Source: Phaeoceros laevis
Lineage: Eukaryota; Anthocerotophyta; Anthocerotopsida; Notothyladales
DNA length: 64,000 nucleotides
Direction: 5' to 3'
NCBI GenBank assembly: GCA_049999765.1
Contig: JBNGIQ010009122.1
Span: forward strand, 1-64,000
Below the pieces are notes generated by a model. It was not told the origin of the DNA and did no database searches. It saw only the letters and a program-made list of their open reading frames with translations. Position numbers and translations under genes: made by a program. Shown piece after piece: positions 11,218 through 21,060 of this stretch (position 1 is the first letter of the stretch; every line of letters begins with the position of its first letter).

Positions 11218-11625
11218 AATCAGAACGGATACAAAACAAGAGGGTCTGTAGAAGATGATAAGGCTACACGTTAGTGCCACACTGTGAACAGTAATGGATG
11301 AATGCGCTTGGACAGATTGTCTTGCGCTAGAAGTGAGAGACATGCTTCTATGAAAAACGACTCGAAGCAGAGCCAGCACACGAGAAGTTTATTCTTTGAA
11401 TGGAGCAAAAAAACGCCCGGTGCTGCCGGGATTGGGATTGCGTGACACTCGCACGCCACTATACACTCAACTCTCAGCAGACTCCATCTGCCCTCAACGC
11501 GGCCTACAGCCGCCACCATGTCCACACCCGGGACAACTGATATGGGGACGTTCTCGACTGTAGACACGGCCACACATCCTCCCGCTTGCGATTTGGGACT
11601 ATTGTCATTAAGTTCTAACTGCGTG

Positions 11626-11842
11626 GCTTTGCTGAAGTTGGTGACGGTAGGCAAAGGAACGCTGTCATCATGAGCCCTCAGTAAAAGAAACTCCCGAACA
11701 CCGTCCCAAAGAAAGCTGGCATAAGGAAATGGAACACGTGGTCCAGACATTATGTCCAGCGCGGCTTGGAAAACTGAATTTGTCTCTTTACACAAGTTTA
11801 CAGTTCACTCGAGAGACAGCACAGCAATCCTGACTTGAGAAC
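11626..11842. repeat. Duplicated 5' flank of F-box copy 2
   Basis: The partner of 9479-9720: leader sequence upstream of the copy 2 start codon. The minus strand is open through it (11271-11795) because copy 2 lacks the single-base insertion that breaks that frame in copy 1. I do not recognise the minus-strand frame, which has no early ATG. Confidence 0.8.
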
Positions 11843-13117
11843 ATGGCTCGGATCAGGAATTCCGCGGTGCGGGCGAGGGTCCGGGCCGCCGAGACGAAGG
11901 AAAGGAAACGGCGTATGAAGGGCAGGAGAGGCTGCAAAGGGAGCTGCAGAGTTCTGGACGGGATTCCGCTGCCGTGGGAGTTGGTGAGTGCCATCCTTGG
12001 ACGGCTGCCACCGCGGCACTTGTGTAGGGCGACTGCTGTTTGCAAGTCTTGGAGGCGAGAGGTGGGCTCGCCGGAATTCGCGAGGCAGTACGCTCGTTCC
12101 GGAGTATGGAGGGACGCTCCCACACTGGCCTTGACAAGCTCCTTCAAGTCGCGAATGCAACCTTCCGTGGCGTTCAACACCGAGCTGAAGCGGTGGGTAC
12201 GAGTTCCCACCTCCTTCTTCCACGGGGAGAGAACATGGTTCGTGGCGCAGGCGAAGGGCCTGTATGTTTACAACGTCACATGCGCCCCCGACTGGGTGGG
12301 GGGTCCCTTCAAAAACACCCAGCTTGTGGTGAGCAACCCGTTGACAGGGGCCGCCAAATGGTTGCCGCCAATGCTCACGCACACCAGCATCGGTGAAGCG
12401 TGTAGCAACTATGTCCACCTGGAAATAGTCGAGGATGGAGCGGCGTTTATGATCACCTGTATTGATGCGGAGGAGGACCCCTGTGTGGAGGTCTACGATT
12501 CCCGGTCGGGGTATTGGACTGTCTTCGAGACCCCTTCTTTGAGATCTGCTCTCAACTTGTCTTGCTGCTCTAAACAGCGTTCGAGTGTGATGCTCTTCGG
12601 AAATGTCTACTTTTTGGCAGATAGCCCCTCGCAGACTTTGGAGACTTTGTCTATAGTCTCCTTCAACTTGGAGGACAAGGTATGGAGGGTGGTGGTGAGT
12701 GATTTTAGGGCAGCGGCCGGAGCATGGTACTCCGATTTTGGTTACCATCCACCGAATCTTGTCGTTTGTGGACAGAAGCTCATGGTTGTGGTTCTCAAAC
12801 ATGAGAAGGAGTGTGATGCAGTAGTCTTGTCCCTGGATATGGAGCGCAATGTGTTTGTCCACGAGACAACCCTCCCCACGAGTCTGGCACCTCGGCTGGT
12901 TAGTGAGGACGGTTGGATTGTTTGGCCATTGTGCGGGCAGGGTCATTACTTGTGCTCATACGATGCTACAGATGGCGGGATGGTAGCTTATGATTTTCGC
13001 ACCAAGCAATGGGATGAATGGCCTGCCTCTCCGGTGCCTCACTTCCGGAGTACTTTCGGTAGTCGGCTTGTGGACCTCCAATTTGGACTGCTACCTCTGC
13101 CAGACACCCGGGACTGA
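11843..13117 (+). CDS. F-box protein, copy 2 of tandem pair
   Basis: A single-exon gene of 424 residues starting at ATG 11843 (MARIRNSAVRARVRAAETKE). A basic stretch lies at residues 20-32 and the F-box at about 41-85 (LPWELVSAILGRLPPRHL, VCKSWRREV). A C-terminal region of about 335 residues with kelch-like beta phrases (VEVYDSRSGYW, FNLEDKVWRVVVSDFRAAAG, MVAYDFRTKQW) follows. The protein ends LGLL/FGLLPLPDTRD. By family it would join SKP1 and CUL1 and present a target for ubiquitination. Most differences from copy 1 are single-residue changes, so the duplication is recent. This copy keeps the normal start and stop and is the better candidate for the functional gene. Its target is not known. 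Confidence 0.85.
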   Translation: MARIRNSAVRARVRAAETKERKRRMKGRRGCKGSCRVLDGIPLPWELVSAILGRLPPRHLCRATAVCKSWRREVGSPEFARQYARSGVWRDAPTLALTSSFKSRMQPSVAFNTELKRWVRVPTSFFHGERTWFVAQAKGLYVYNVTCAPDWVGGPFKNTQLVVSNPLTGAAKWLPPMLTHTSIGEACSNYVHLEIVEDGAAFMITCIDAEEDPCVEVYDSRSGYWTVFETPSLRSALNLSCCSKQRSSVMLFGNVYFLADSPSQTLETLSIVSFNLEDKVWRVVVSDFRAAAGAWYSDFGYHPPNLVVCGQKLMVVVLKHEKECDAVVLSLDMERNVFVHETTLPTSLAPRLVSEDGWIVWPLCGQGHYLCSYDATDGGMVAYDFRTKQWDEWPASPVPHFRSTFGSRLVDLQFGLLPLPDTRD

Positions 13118-13593
13118 GATGGATTCGAGGCCAGCTCAAGGTTTCACAAGCACCATATGCTTCCAAGTTGCTGCCCCGCATGGCTTACTTACAATGTGAT
13201 GCTGAGCAAGGGGGCAGGAGCGCTAGATGTTTTCAAAAGTGAAACACGAGCTCTTATTTTTCTCAACTCGGAGAGACATGAATCTGGATCTGCTTGACAG
13301 TTCTGGCCGGGATGCTTTCAAGTACCGGTCCTCTATTGTGACAAACGATGAATGACATCAATAACCAGCAGCTTCACAAGCCGTGCATATGTTCTTTGGC
13401 CAGACTTCCGTGTAATGATAGCCACATTCCTGGAGTATGCACAGTACTATCTGAGTTTAGTATGCACAGTACTATCTGAGTTTCATCCTTTTGCTGGCAT
13501 GACAGAGTATGGTCTCCAGTCAGCTCCGCGCCCGAACCAGGGTTCACGGCCGTAAGTTAGTAAGGGGGCGTTGCAATTTTCGTTGCTATGTAG
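13118..13593. other. Spacer between F-box copies 2 and 3
   Basis: The first 85 bp match the extended 3' end of copy 1. The rest carries a short direct repeat (ATGCACAGTACTATCTGAGT at about 13437 and 13461) and no gene. Confidence 0.6.
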
Positions 13594-13965
13594 GTGTTGC
13601 TAGACGGTCCTCTGGAAAAGCCTCAGCTGGTGGTGAGCAACCCGGTACCAAATGGTTGCCCCCAATGCTCAGAACCACCGACGGTCTTCGTCCTGGACAT
13701 GCAGCGCAAGTTGCTGGTCCACGAGACAGACCTCCCCAGGAGGCTGGCTTCTCGTCTGGTTGGCAGAGACGGTGGACACATTTTCCCCACACTGGGGCGA
13801 GGGCATCACTTGTGCTCCTTGGATCGTGAAAAAGGCGGCATTGTAACTTACGATTTCCGCACTAAGCGGTGGGAGGAAGGGCCCTCGGCTCCGGTTCCCC
13901 ACTTGCAAGTACCGGGTAATCGTAAGCTCACTGAGCTCCAATTCGGACTGCTTCCCGTTGGTTGA
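13594..13965 (+). pseudogene. Truncated F-box paralog, copy 3
   Basis: An open frame of about 123 residues is related to the C-terminal part of copies 1 and 2 but has no F-box. It begins inside the region equal to GPFKNTQLVVSNP and suffers a roughly 10-bp loss after SNP that changes the frame. It then jumps over about 170 codons to VFVLDMQRKLLVHETDLP. The end (VTYDFRTKRWEEGPSAPVPH, then LTELQFGLLPVG and a stop) is intact. Divergence from copies 1 and 2 is greater than between them, so it is older. It cannot work as an F-box protein. A short kelch-like peptide is possible but unlikely. Confidence 0.75.
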
Positions 13966-14284
13966 TTTAACTCTGCCCAGAAACCTGGAAATCAGAACGA
14001 AGGATGCAACACAAGAGGGTCTGTAGAAGATGGTAAGGTTCCGCGTTACTGCCCACACTGGACAGTAGTGGATGAATGCGCTTTCACAGAATATCTTTAG
14101 TGCCAATTGGATACAGACCTTGAGGATTACCTAAGAAGACCGACGTATCCAAAGTTTGCTCCGTCCTCGCATTCCTGAGATTCTGACAAACATGTTTTGT
14201 TTTTAGCTCTGTTCATCAGTCAGCCACTGACATCATGTCTGTAAGGCCATCCTGTTGTGGACTTGGCCGTGTTTTCAACAAGCT

Positions 14285-15036
14285 CTAAAAGTCAAGATTA
14301 CAATCCTGACTAACAATAACTTTCTCCTCAGGGTCTACAACCAGCTCACATGTAGAATTCACCTGCAAAACCGACAAAAAAACGCTGCAGCCAGTAAGAG
14401 ATTGTTCCCCATCTAAAGCGATGGCAAGATGCCACTTCAACAAAGTACCTGAATGTGAGGGTGGATGAAGAGGAGGTCCAAATTGCCCGTGAGCTCAGTG
14501 ATTGTGACGAACGGCACAGACCGGTTGGAGACGTCTGACCACAGATCCCCCACGTTGTCCAGGATTTCCTTCCCCTGGAGCTCCAATATGGCGGTGACAT
14601 TGGTCACGCTCTGCGAGGGCACAGATCCGCCATTCGACTCCACCTGCGCTATTTCATCCCCTCTGTAAAGGACGTGAACCAGGATGTTGTCGTAGGTGAG
14701 CCCGTACAGGTTGGTATTGGTGATCTGGACCACCAGCTCCAGCGACACGTCCAGCGAGAAGGACGGGATGATGGAGGAGCTGTCTTCGTCCTTGGAGATG
14801 TCGATGCCGTCCAAGCTGATGTCCTTCACCTCCACCAGCGGGGTCGAGGGCCACATCAAAAACGTTATCCCTCCCAGCAGCAGCGCCACAAACAGCAGCA
14901 CGATGGAGGACCGGAAAGCTTGCCAGAAGGTGCGCCCGGATGAGGCCTTCCTGCCACCTGACTCCGCTTCTCTCAGAGCCTCGTAATCTTGCTGCGGCTG
15001 TCCCGCAGCAATCCGCGAGCTGCTTGCTCCAGACAT
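14285..15036 (-). CDS. LEA2-type protein with one membrane segment
   Basis: Two exons (15036-14449 and 14362-14285) flank an 86-bp intron with GTAC...GCAG ends in phase 0, giving 221 residues. The start is ATG 15036 (MSGASSSRIAAGQ). Residues about 43-66 form one hydrophobic segment (SSIVLLFVALLLGGITFLMW). The downstream part is an LEA_2/WHy-type beta domain: EVKDISLDGIDIS, LDVSLELVVQITNTN, LYGLTYDNILVHVLYRG and, in exon 2, VNSTCELVVDP with a terminal DC. Family members of this layout (NHL/YLS9-like or LEA14-like) sit in plasma or endomembranes and are linked to stress or pathogen responses. The gene is divergent from CYP57, and an ABRE/G-box lies about 155 bp upstream of its ATG, consistent with abscisic acid or drought control. 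The exact subfamily is not resolved. Confidence 0.85.
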
Positions 15037-15191
15037 ATACACTGCCCCAGAAGATGCTCAGTTCACACTCCTGATGCGACACTCTTCAAGACCTTTTTTG
15101 CTGTCTCCTTGCCCTTGGAAACCTGCTTGCATCAACGCCGGCTTTTCTCCTCGAGCTGTTGCAGGAGGAAGCCACATGTCCAGCACCGAGG

Positions 15192-15200
15192 ACACGTGGC
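15192..15200. promoter_or_regulatory. ABRE/G-box ACACGTGGC
   Basis: ACACGTGGC is the classical abscisic acid response element core bound by bZIP factors. It lies in the 519-bp region between LEA2 and CYP57, about 155 bp before the LEA2 start codon. Function is inferred from the motif and from the type of gene next to it. Confidence 0.55.
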
Positions 15201-15279
15201 TGTGGTTAACAGGAGTGCGCCTTCGGTAAGAGGCGATCATTCACCATCTTTCCGCCTTCTTTCCACTGTCCTTCCGAGC

Positions 15280-15287
15280 TGACGTCA
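15280..15287. promoter_or_regulatory. TGACGTCA palindrome, bZIP-type site
   Basis: A perfect 8-bp CRE/C-box palindrome in the same shared promoter region, about 270 bp before the CYP57 start and about 245 bp before the LEA2 start. TGA-type or other bZIP factors bind such sites. Occupancy is inferred only. Confidence 0.45.
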
Positions 15288-15555
15288 CAAAACCCCATAC
15301 CTATATCAGATGGGCATCGTGTTGGGGAATCTGGCCGGAGTGGCCGTGGCCGTTTTGAAATTTTACTTGGTTTCGATATGAGCTCGACGATTCTCGTGGA
15401 TTGTTGGGGGCGGACCGTCGTTTGGCCAATTCATGTGCCAATATTGCGGGTCAGTTGAGAATCAGAGCGGAAACCATTCGTCGTTGGCAGGTAGCTTTTG
15501 TTGGCAAACAGACCTGGATTGAGGCGGTGAAGGACGGATTTCGGTTGCCGCCATT

Positions 15556-18273
15556 ATGTCGTCAATTTACGTTTTGGAGCCACCAACGAAGGGGAAGGTG
15601 GTGCTCAACACCACAGTTGGGCCATTGGACATTGAATTGTGGGCCAAGGAGGCTCCCAAAGCCGTAAGTCTTCCGAGTCCGTTGTGATATGCCAGCATGA
15701 GATTCTGATGTTCCTACATATGCTGGCTCCTGTGCCTGCTGCTGAAGCTGATGGCTCAGCAGCATTGTCGGGACCTGTTGCAGTTGCTGGACTAAACCCT
15801 ATGATGTCTTCTTGCTGTGCTTCTTGTAGGTTCGGAACTTCGTGCAGCTGTGCCTGGAAGGTTACTATGATTCAACTTTTTTCCACCGCATTATCAAGTC
15901 CTTTATGGTGCAAGGAGGGGATCCCACCGGGACTGGAAAAGGTCTGTTAGACTCACCTCGTGATTTCGTTGGGCATGAACTCATGAAAGTACATGTAGGT
16001 GAGGAAACTGGGACGGCTAGTGCAGGAAATCTCATCAAGGAACGGGTCTGTTGTGACAGGTGGGGATACAATCTATGGGGCACCATTTCCAGACGAGGTT
16101 CACTCCAGGCTTAGGTTTAACCACAGGGGGCTGGTTGCCTGTGCAAACGCGGGCACAAAAAATTCCAACAACAGCCAGTTTTTCATCACACTGGATCGCA
16201 CTGACTGGCTTGATAAGTTGCACACTATATTCGGAAAGGTTTGATCAATCATCTGCTAGGTAGTACGCTTTTTTTTCCCCAGTTTGTTTAGCCGCCTAGG
16301 CATGTGGCGTAGTATGGTTACGTGGAGGAAGTCCAACTCCTAATAAAATTCAGGATGTGATCTGGCCAGGTTACAGGTGATTCTGTGTTCAACCTTGTAC
16401 GTCTTGGGGAGCTTGAAACTGATACTGAAGATCGCCCCTTGCAACCACCGAAAATCACTTCCGTGGAGGTGCGCTCAGGACATCATTGTTTTTTTATTCA
16501 TAGTGGGTCTTTTAGTTGTGCCAAAAGTTTTTCCTCTGTAGAGGAGGTTTTAAGCCCATGCATCAAATTTTGTCTGGAGGTTCATGCTGTCAAAGTTGAC
16601 TTGTCACCGGCATGTGCTTGACAGTGAATCATCTGATCCAGGTGCTCTGGAATCCTTTTGAGGACATTGTTCCGAGACAACTCAAGAAGCCAGTGGTGAA
16701 AGAAGGCAAACCCGTGACCGCACCAAAGGATGCAAGACCTAAGAAGAAGTGAGTGGATGGAAGTGCCGTTGTGTTTGATGGTCAAGGAAAAAATAGGTAA
16801 ATAGACTTGTGGTTGATATTTTAATGACCGACTGAGCTTCGATAAGTCAACATGAAGTCTGTAGCTTGTCTTTGGTGCAGGCAATTGAATCTTCTGTCTT
16901 TTGGCGAGGAAGCCGAGGAGGAGGAGCAAATCCTTTCCACTACAAAAGGGAAAATTCAAAGTAGTCATGATGTTCTTAACGATCCAAGGCTGCTCAAAGG
17001 AGATCAAGATTCTGAGGAGATGGTAAGTTTGGCACAGTGGTAGGCATTGCAAACCTGTTTTTCGTCTTTGAGGTTAGCTAGTGACTCTGGATACTACGCT
17101 CTGCAGGACCCCAAGGAAACGAAAAGGAGAAAAGATCTTCAGTCCTCTGTGCGGCAAGCTCTAACAGCTGCAAAGGATGATGTGGATAAGTTGTCAGAAA
17201 GAAAGACTGGGCAACGGTTTCGGACTGGTGATGAGGAGGATGACTCAGAATACTCCTTCGATTCCAAGATGAGGCAGCAGGTCTTGGAAAGGAGGCGAAG
17301 GCTCGAGGAGTCAAAGGTGGCCAGCACAACCAAGACTGGTCAGCAGCAATTCTGCCTATTCTTGTCCTGAATTCACGTGGTGCTTCCACAATGCTGTCCA
17401 GTCCTATTGACGTCTTCCTGGGGTGTCAGTGCGTGATGCAGTAAAGGACAATGATCTTCGAAGCAAGAAGCCCCCAGTTCCAGCCCGAAGAAGGTATTGT
17501 ATCTGGAGGGTGATGGGATCTGCGGTGTATGTCATCTCCTGAAAGAGTACTTTATTGACCTGCAGATGCTGATCTATGAAATAATGGGTGTGTTTTGACA
17601 GAGATGAGGATGACAGCGATGATGGGGACAAGAGGGGGAAGGCGAGTAAGATGGACAAACTTGTTATCAAGGACAAAGGGCTGGGATCAGAAGCAAAGGC
17701 TGATCACCTTTCGAAGGCTGATGTTGATTCTCAGCTTTTAACTCCTCTTCAGCAGCAGCTTCAGAGCTACAAGCAAAGGAAGCGAAGATTGCAAGGAAGA
17801 GAGGAAGCAGTACGTCTAGAACGTTGTCTCCAACTCATTGTCATTTTTTACTTGACCTCGTAATCTCTATTCATTGTGGTATGATCTGCTCTTACCAGAC
17901 CCTAGCAAAGCTGGATAAGTTCAAAAGTAAACTGCTACATACAGTTGTGGGAAGGGAGGCTCCCGTAGAAGACAAGCAAGCCGCTGATGTGCCAGGAGAT
18001 AACTGGCTGAGTCACCAGCTCAAATTCGAAGTTGATCCCACTAAAAAGGTACGTCGTGTATGTTCGTGGTTGCCTGTCTTGAATTCAATCATGAACTCCT
18101 CCGTGATCCATTTGATGGCACATTGTACACAGGATACCATGGCAAGGAACGATGATCCAAATCAATATGTCCTGCACGACCCGTTAGTTGAAAAAGGCAA
18201 AGAGAAGTTCAACAGAGTGCAAGCCCGAGAAAAACGTAGAAATAGGGAGTGGGCCGGTCGATCCCTCACATAG
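15556..18273 (+). CDS. CYP57: Cyclophilin CYP57 / CWC27 spliceosome-associated PPIase
   Basis: Eleven exons: 15556-15663, 15830-15941, 16060-16238, 16370-16468, 16642-16748, 16881-17022, 17107-17338, 17430-17493, 17602-17809, 17899-18048 and 18133-18273. They sum to 1542 bases, 513 residues. The start [15 protein letters not shown] is the CWC27 family signature. The cyclophilin domain (about 1-180) keeps [32 protein letters not shown] and HTIFGKV, so catalytic residues look present. The charged, coiled tail has the family motif [14 protein letters not shown], acidic and lysine-rich stretches, and the ending [24 protein letters not shown]27 joins the activated spliceosome, and in plants CYP57 is nuclear. 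The end of exon 7 (17316 or 17338) is the least certain junction; 17338 is chosen because it alone keeps the frame into exon 8. Confidence 0.93.
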
Positions 18274-18407
18274 CTGTTTCGCCTATTCGCATCGAAACAT
18301 TGCTAGCCACGGCCGGGCCGGGCAAGGCCAGGGTACCTGTGTATTCTTTTGAAGGTGTTGATGAGTTGTATTTGTGAAACAAGCGGTCTTCTCATATCTG
18401 CTGTTCT

Positions 18408-18486
18408 TTTCGAGTTCCAGGGTTCACTAGGCTTCTGTCCTCGCCAGCCATAAAAAGGCGTGTTCCAGGGTTGGATTATTACGTTC
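18408..18486 (+). repeat. Duplicate of the prefoldin-2 leader
   Basis: This stretch closely matches 20356-20430, directly before the prefoldin-2 start. Shared words include TTCGAGTTC, GGCTTCTGTC, CGCCAGC, ATAAAA and CAGGGTTGGATTA in the same order. It lies 135 bp after the CYP57 stop. It is either a tandem duplicate separated by a 1.9-kb insertion or the remains of a lost prefoldin copy. No prefoldin coding sequence follows it. Confidence 0.75.
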
Positions 18487-18680
18487 TAAAACGAGGAATC
18501 AAAGGGGAACGGCACCAGTTTCGATTGCAACCGGCAGCCTGAGACCCAGCCTTTTGGGTCGTATGTTGCTCGATTTCGGACCACCACCGCGAGGAATTCT
18601 CAGCCTCGAAGCATATTCTCGGTGACACACTGGCAGCATCGCAAGAATTTCCGGCGAGCAGTAATTCCGCGCTTACCAGG

Positions 18681-18773
18681 GTGCGGGCATTCAGCATGGA
18701 TTTGAAGCGTTGGGTCCGAGTGCCCACCCTCTTCTTCCAGGGCGAGAAATGTCGTCTTGTGGGCGCAGGCTAA
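18681..18773 (+). pseudogene. F-box paralog fragment, copy 4
   Basis: The frame reads AFSMDLKRWVRVPTLFFQGE, matching AFSTELKRWVRVPTSFFHGK of F-box copy 1, then ends at a TAA (18771). Flanking sequence is too diverged to align. This is an isolated, decayed piece of the family 5 kb away from the cluster, beyond the LEA2 and CYP57 genes. Confidence 0.7.
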
Positions 18774-20355
18774 TGTATGTCTATGCTTTTGAGGTCCTGG
18801 AGTGTCTAGACGAGCCTCCCCAAGAGACTTGCATTTCGGATGCTTTGTCAGGAGGGTAGGTGTGTTTAGCCCCGTGGTTGCGGACGTCCTTCTGATGTTT
18901 CCGACGGAGTTTAAAACCACTTACACAGCACTTACAACATGAATCCGGAACTGCAATGGCACTGTCCAGCACTCTCCATCACACCCTTGAAAGGACTCCA
19001 GCCAGGACTACTCACCAGCTACCGAACTGCGGAATGCAACTGTACAGCTGCCTGTTCTTGCATGCCACGTCGTAGCATCCTCTGTCCGGGATGACATTTG
19101 TGTAGCTTGCAAGCCTTTCAGGGCCTGGCAGATTGGCAAGGATATCCTGCAAGATAAGATACACGTACATTGTGCTTGAAAGCTGGAACAACTATACTAT
19201 CACAACATTGTGTTGATTTCACCTGAAGCAAGGCTGAAAGGATACCAAGAGCTAAAGCGAGGCTCAGCTTTTTGCTTCAATTGCCGTCGATTTGTAAGCA
19301 CTCCTTACCACAAACTGCGTACCTTCATTGTTACTAAGTAGGGCCGCAGTAGCATACCATGTTGTCCAATCAGGGCCATCGATGATAGAGCTGCTGCTGA
19401 TGGAGGCAACAGACTCGTCAGATTCTTCAGATCAGAACATTTCTCTGCCTTGCAGCTTCACCTGCCAGTTTCTGGTGCTCAGGAACTCGTGCAAAATGAT
19501 CCTAGTCCTAGGTCCCTCCCCATACATCAATGTCTGGGATCATCATCTTTTGAAAGCAAACCCAATCCGATTAGCCAAGTTGGTATCATCATCTATCCGA
19601 GAAGCCAAGTGTCAAGATTGGGTTTGTTGGATGGTAACCCCCTGGTCAACCAAGAAACCGTGGACGAATGTCAGCAGCACATCGTCGAGGGACATGGCCT
19701 TTGAAAACTAACTTCAAGATAGATGCTAGCCCTTCTGGTAGGCTAGGACGAAGCTGAGGCATTTGTGAGATAAGTACAGCACCAGCAGTCCCTGTCTGCC
19801 ATGTCACCAGGCCTGGAATATAGCAGAAACCTAAGAAACCAGCGAAGTAACCAGGACACTGCGTCTACATATCTGCATTATTGGGATTCAGAGAGAAAAA
19901 AGACGTCAACAAAGAACCTCTAGCTGTGATGGCAATATGTTCAGACTATCTTTCACTGGAATTTCCTACAATTCTGAGTATCTATTTCTCATCTATCTGA
20001 TCATGCTGATGAGACCCATGGATTTGGAGAAGCTTCACCTAGCAAGGACAAAATAACTCAGGATGGGCGCTTCCTGTTACCCCAGACGATCAAAAATTTC
20101 TGAGACTCAAAATTATCAAATGCACAGTATGTCTCTTCTCAGAATGCAGGATACTGACCATGACATAATTTTTGTCAAGCCAGCCAACAAACAGTGCAGG
20201 TCTACCTCGTCCATCCAACCTTCCTCCTTCCTCTCGGAACTGAAGATACCCACCACTATGTTGTCAAGTTCTAACTTGAAAGCATCCACAAACCTCGATT
20301 TAGATTTGACATCAGTATCGGCTTTGTCTCTGAAAAATCTCAGTTGTATCATTCC
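18774..20355. other. Intergenic sequence, unidentified open stretches
   Basis: No gene is firmly supported. The minus strand has coding-like open stretches: 20352-20116 (78 residues, starting ATG, MIQLRFFRDKADTDVKSKSR) and about 19863-19648 (contains QMPQLRPSLPEGLASILKLV). They might be exons of a degraded minus-strand gene facing prefoldin-2, but I cannot join them with clean splice sites or name a family. Confidence 0.3.
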
Positions 20356-20456
20356 TTCGAGTTCGAGGGTTTAGGGCTTCTGTCTGCGCCAGCGATAAAA
20401 CGGCACTTGTTTCAGGGTTGGATTACGTCGCCCTCAGCGCGTCGCAGATAGCGGCG

Positions 20457-20900
20457 ATGGCAGAGGAGAAGGCCTCCTCAGAGTTCCTGAATGAGCAAGC
20501 TGTGATAGGCAAGTGGAATTTCCTTCGCCAAGAGCTCAACCAGTTGTACTCCAAGATTTCAGAGCTGGAATTAGAGCTCAACGAGCACACGCTGGTTATC
20601 AATGCCATCAAGCCTTTGGACCCTAAGCGTAAGTGCTTTCGAATGATCGGCGGCGTCCTTGTGGAGAGAACTGTGGCGGAGGTGATCCCCGCAGTGCAGA
20701 GCAACAAGGACGGAATTCAAGATGTCATTGTAAGACTGACTGAAGCCCTCGAGAAGAAGCGGAAGGAGCTGGCGGAGTTCGAGGTCAAGTACAAGATCAA
20801 GGTCAGGAAAGGGGACGCTGCTGACGAGGGCAAGGAAAATACCACCACGAAAGAAGGCAACGCGCAAGGAGTTCTTGTAGGACCTGCAAATTCTTCTTGA
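20457..20900 (+). CDS. PFD2: Prefoldin subunit 2
   Basis: An intronless gene of 147 residues, the usual length for plant PFD2. It begins at ATG 20457 (MAEEKASSEFLNEQAVIGKW); the open frame upstream to 20418 has no ATG. Two long heptad helices (about 14-60 and 98-127: LRQELNQLYSKISELELELN and LTEALEKKRKELAEFEVKYK) flank the short beta hairpin with the family motif CFRMIGGVLVERTV. Prefoldin is a six-subunit jellyfish-shaped cytosolic chaperone that hands unfolded tubulin and actin to CCT; PFD2 is one of its beta-type subunits. Nuclear roles are known in plants. The polar tail after residue 128 is variable in the family. Confidence 0.93.
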   Translation: MAEEKASSEFLNEQAVIGKWNFLRQELNQLYSKISELELELNEHTLVINAIKPLDPKRKCFRMIGGVLVERTVAEVIPAVQSNKDGIQDVIVRLTEALEKKRKELAEFEVKYKIKVRKGDAADEGKENTTTKEGNAQGVLVGPANSS

Positions 20901-21060
20901 TTGAGGTACGCGTGCAGCGCTCTGCTGTGTGATTGTCTCGGTGGAAGTTGCTTGCATGTTGGTTGCAGCATTTTGACGCGGGGAAGGCACCACTTATGTA
21001 CTTCTGAATGTGTTTGGTGATGGTTGCTGGCAGGGGATTGCTGGAAATGTGGTGTCATTT

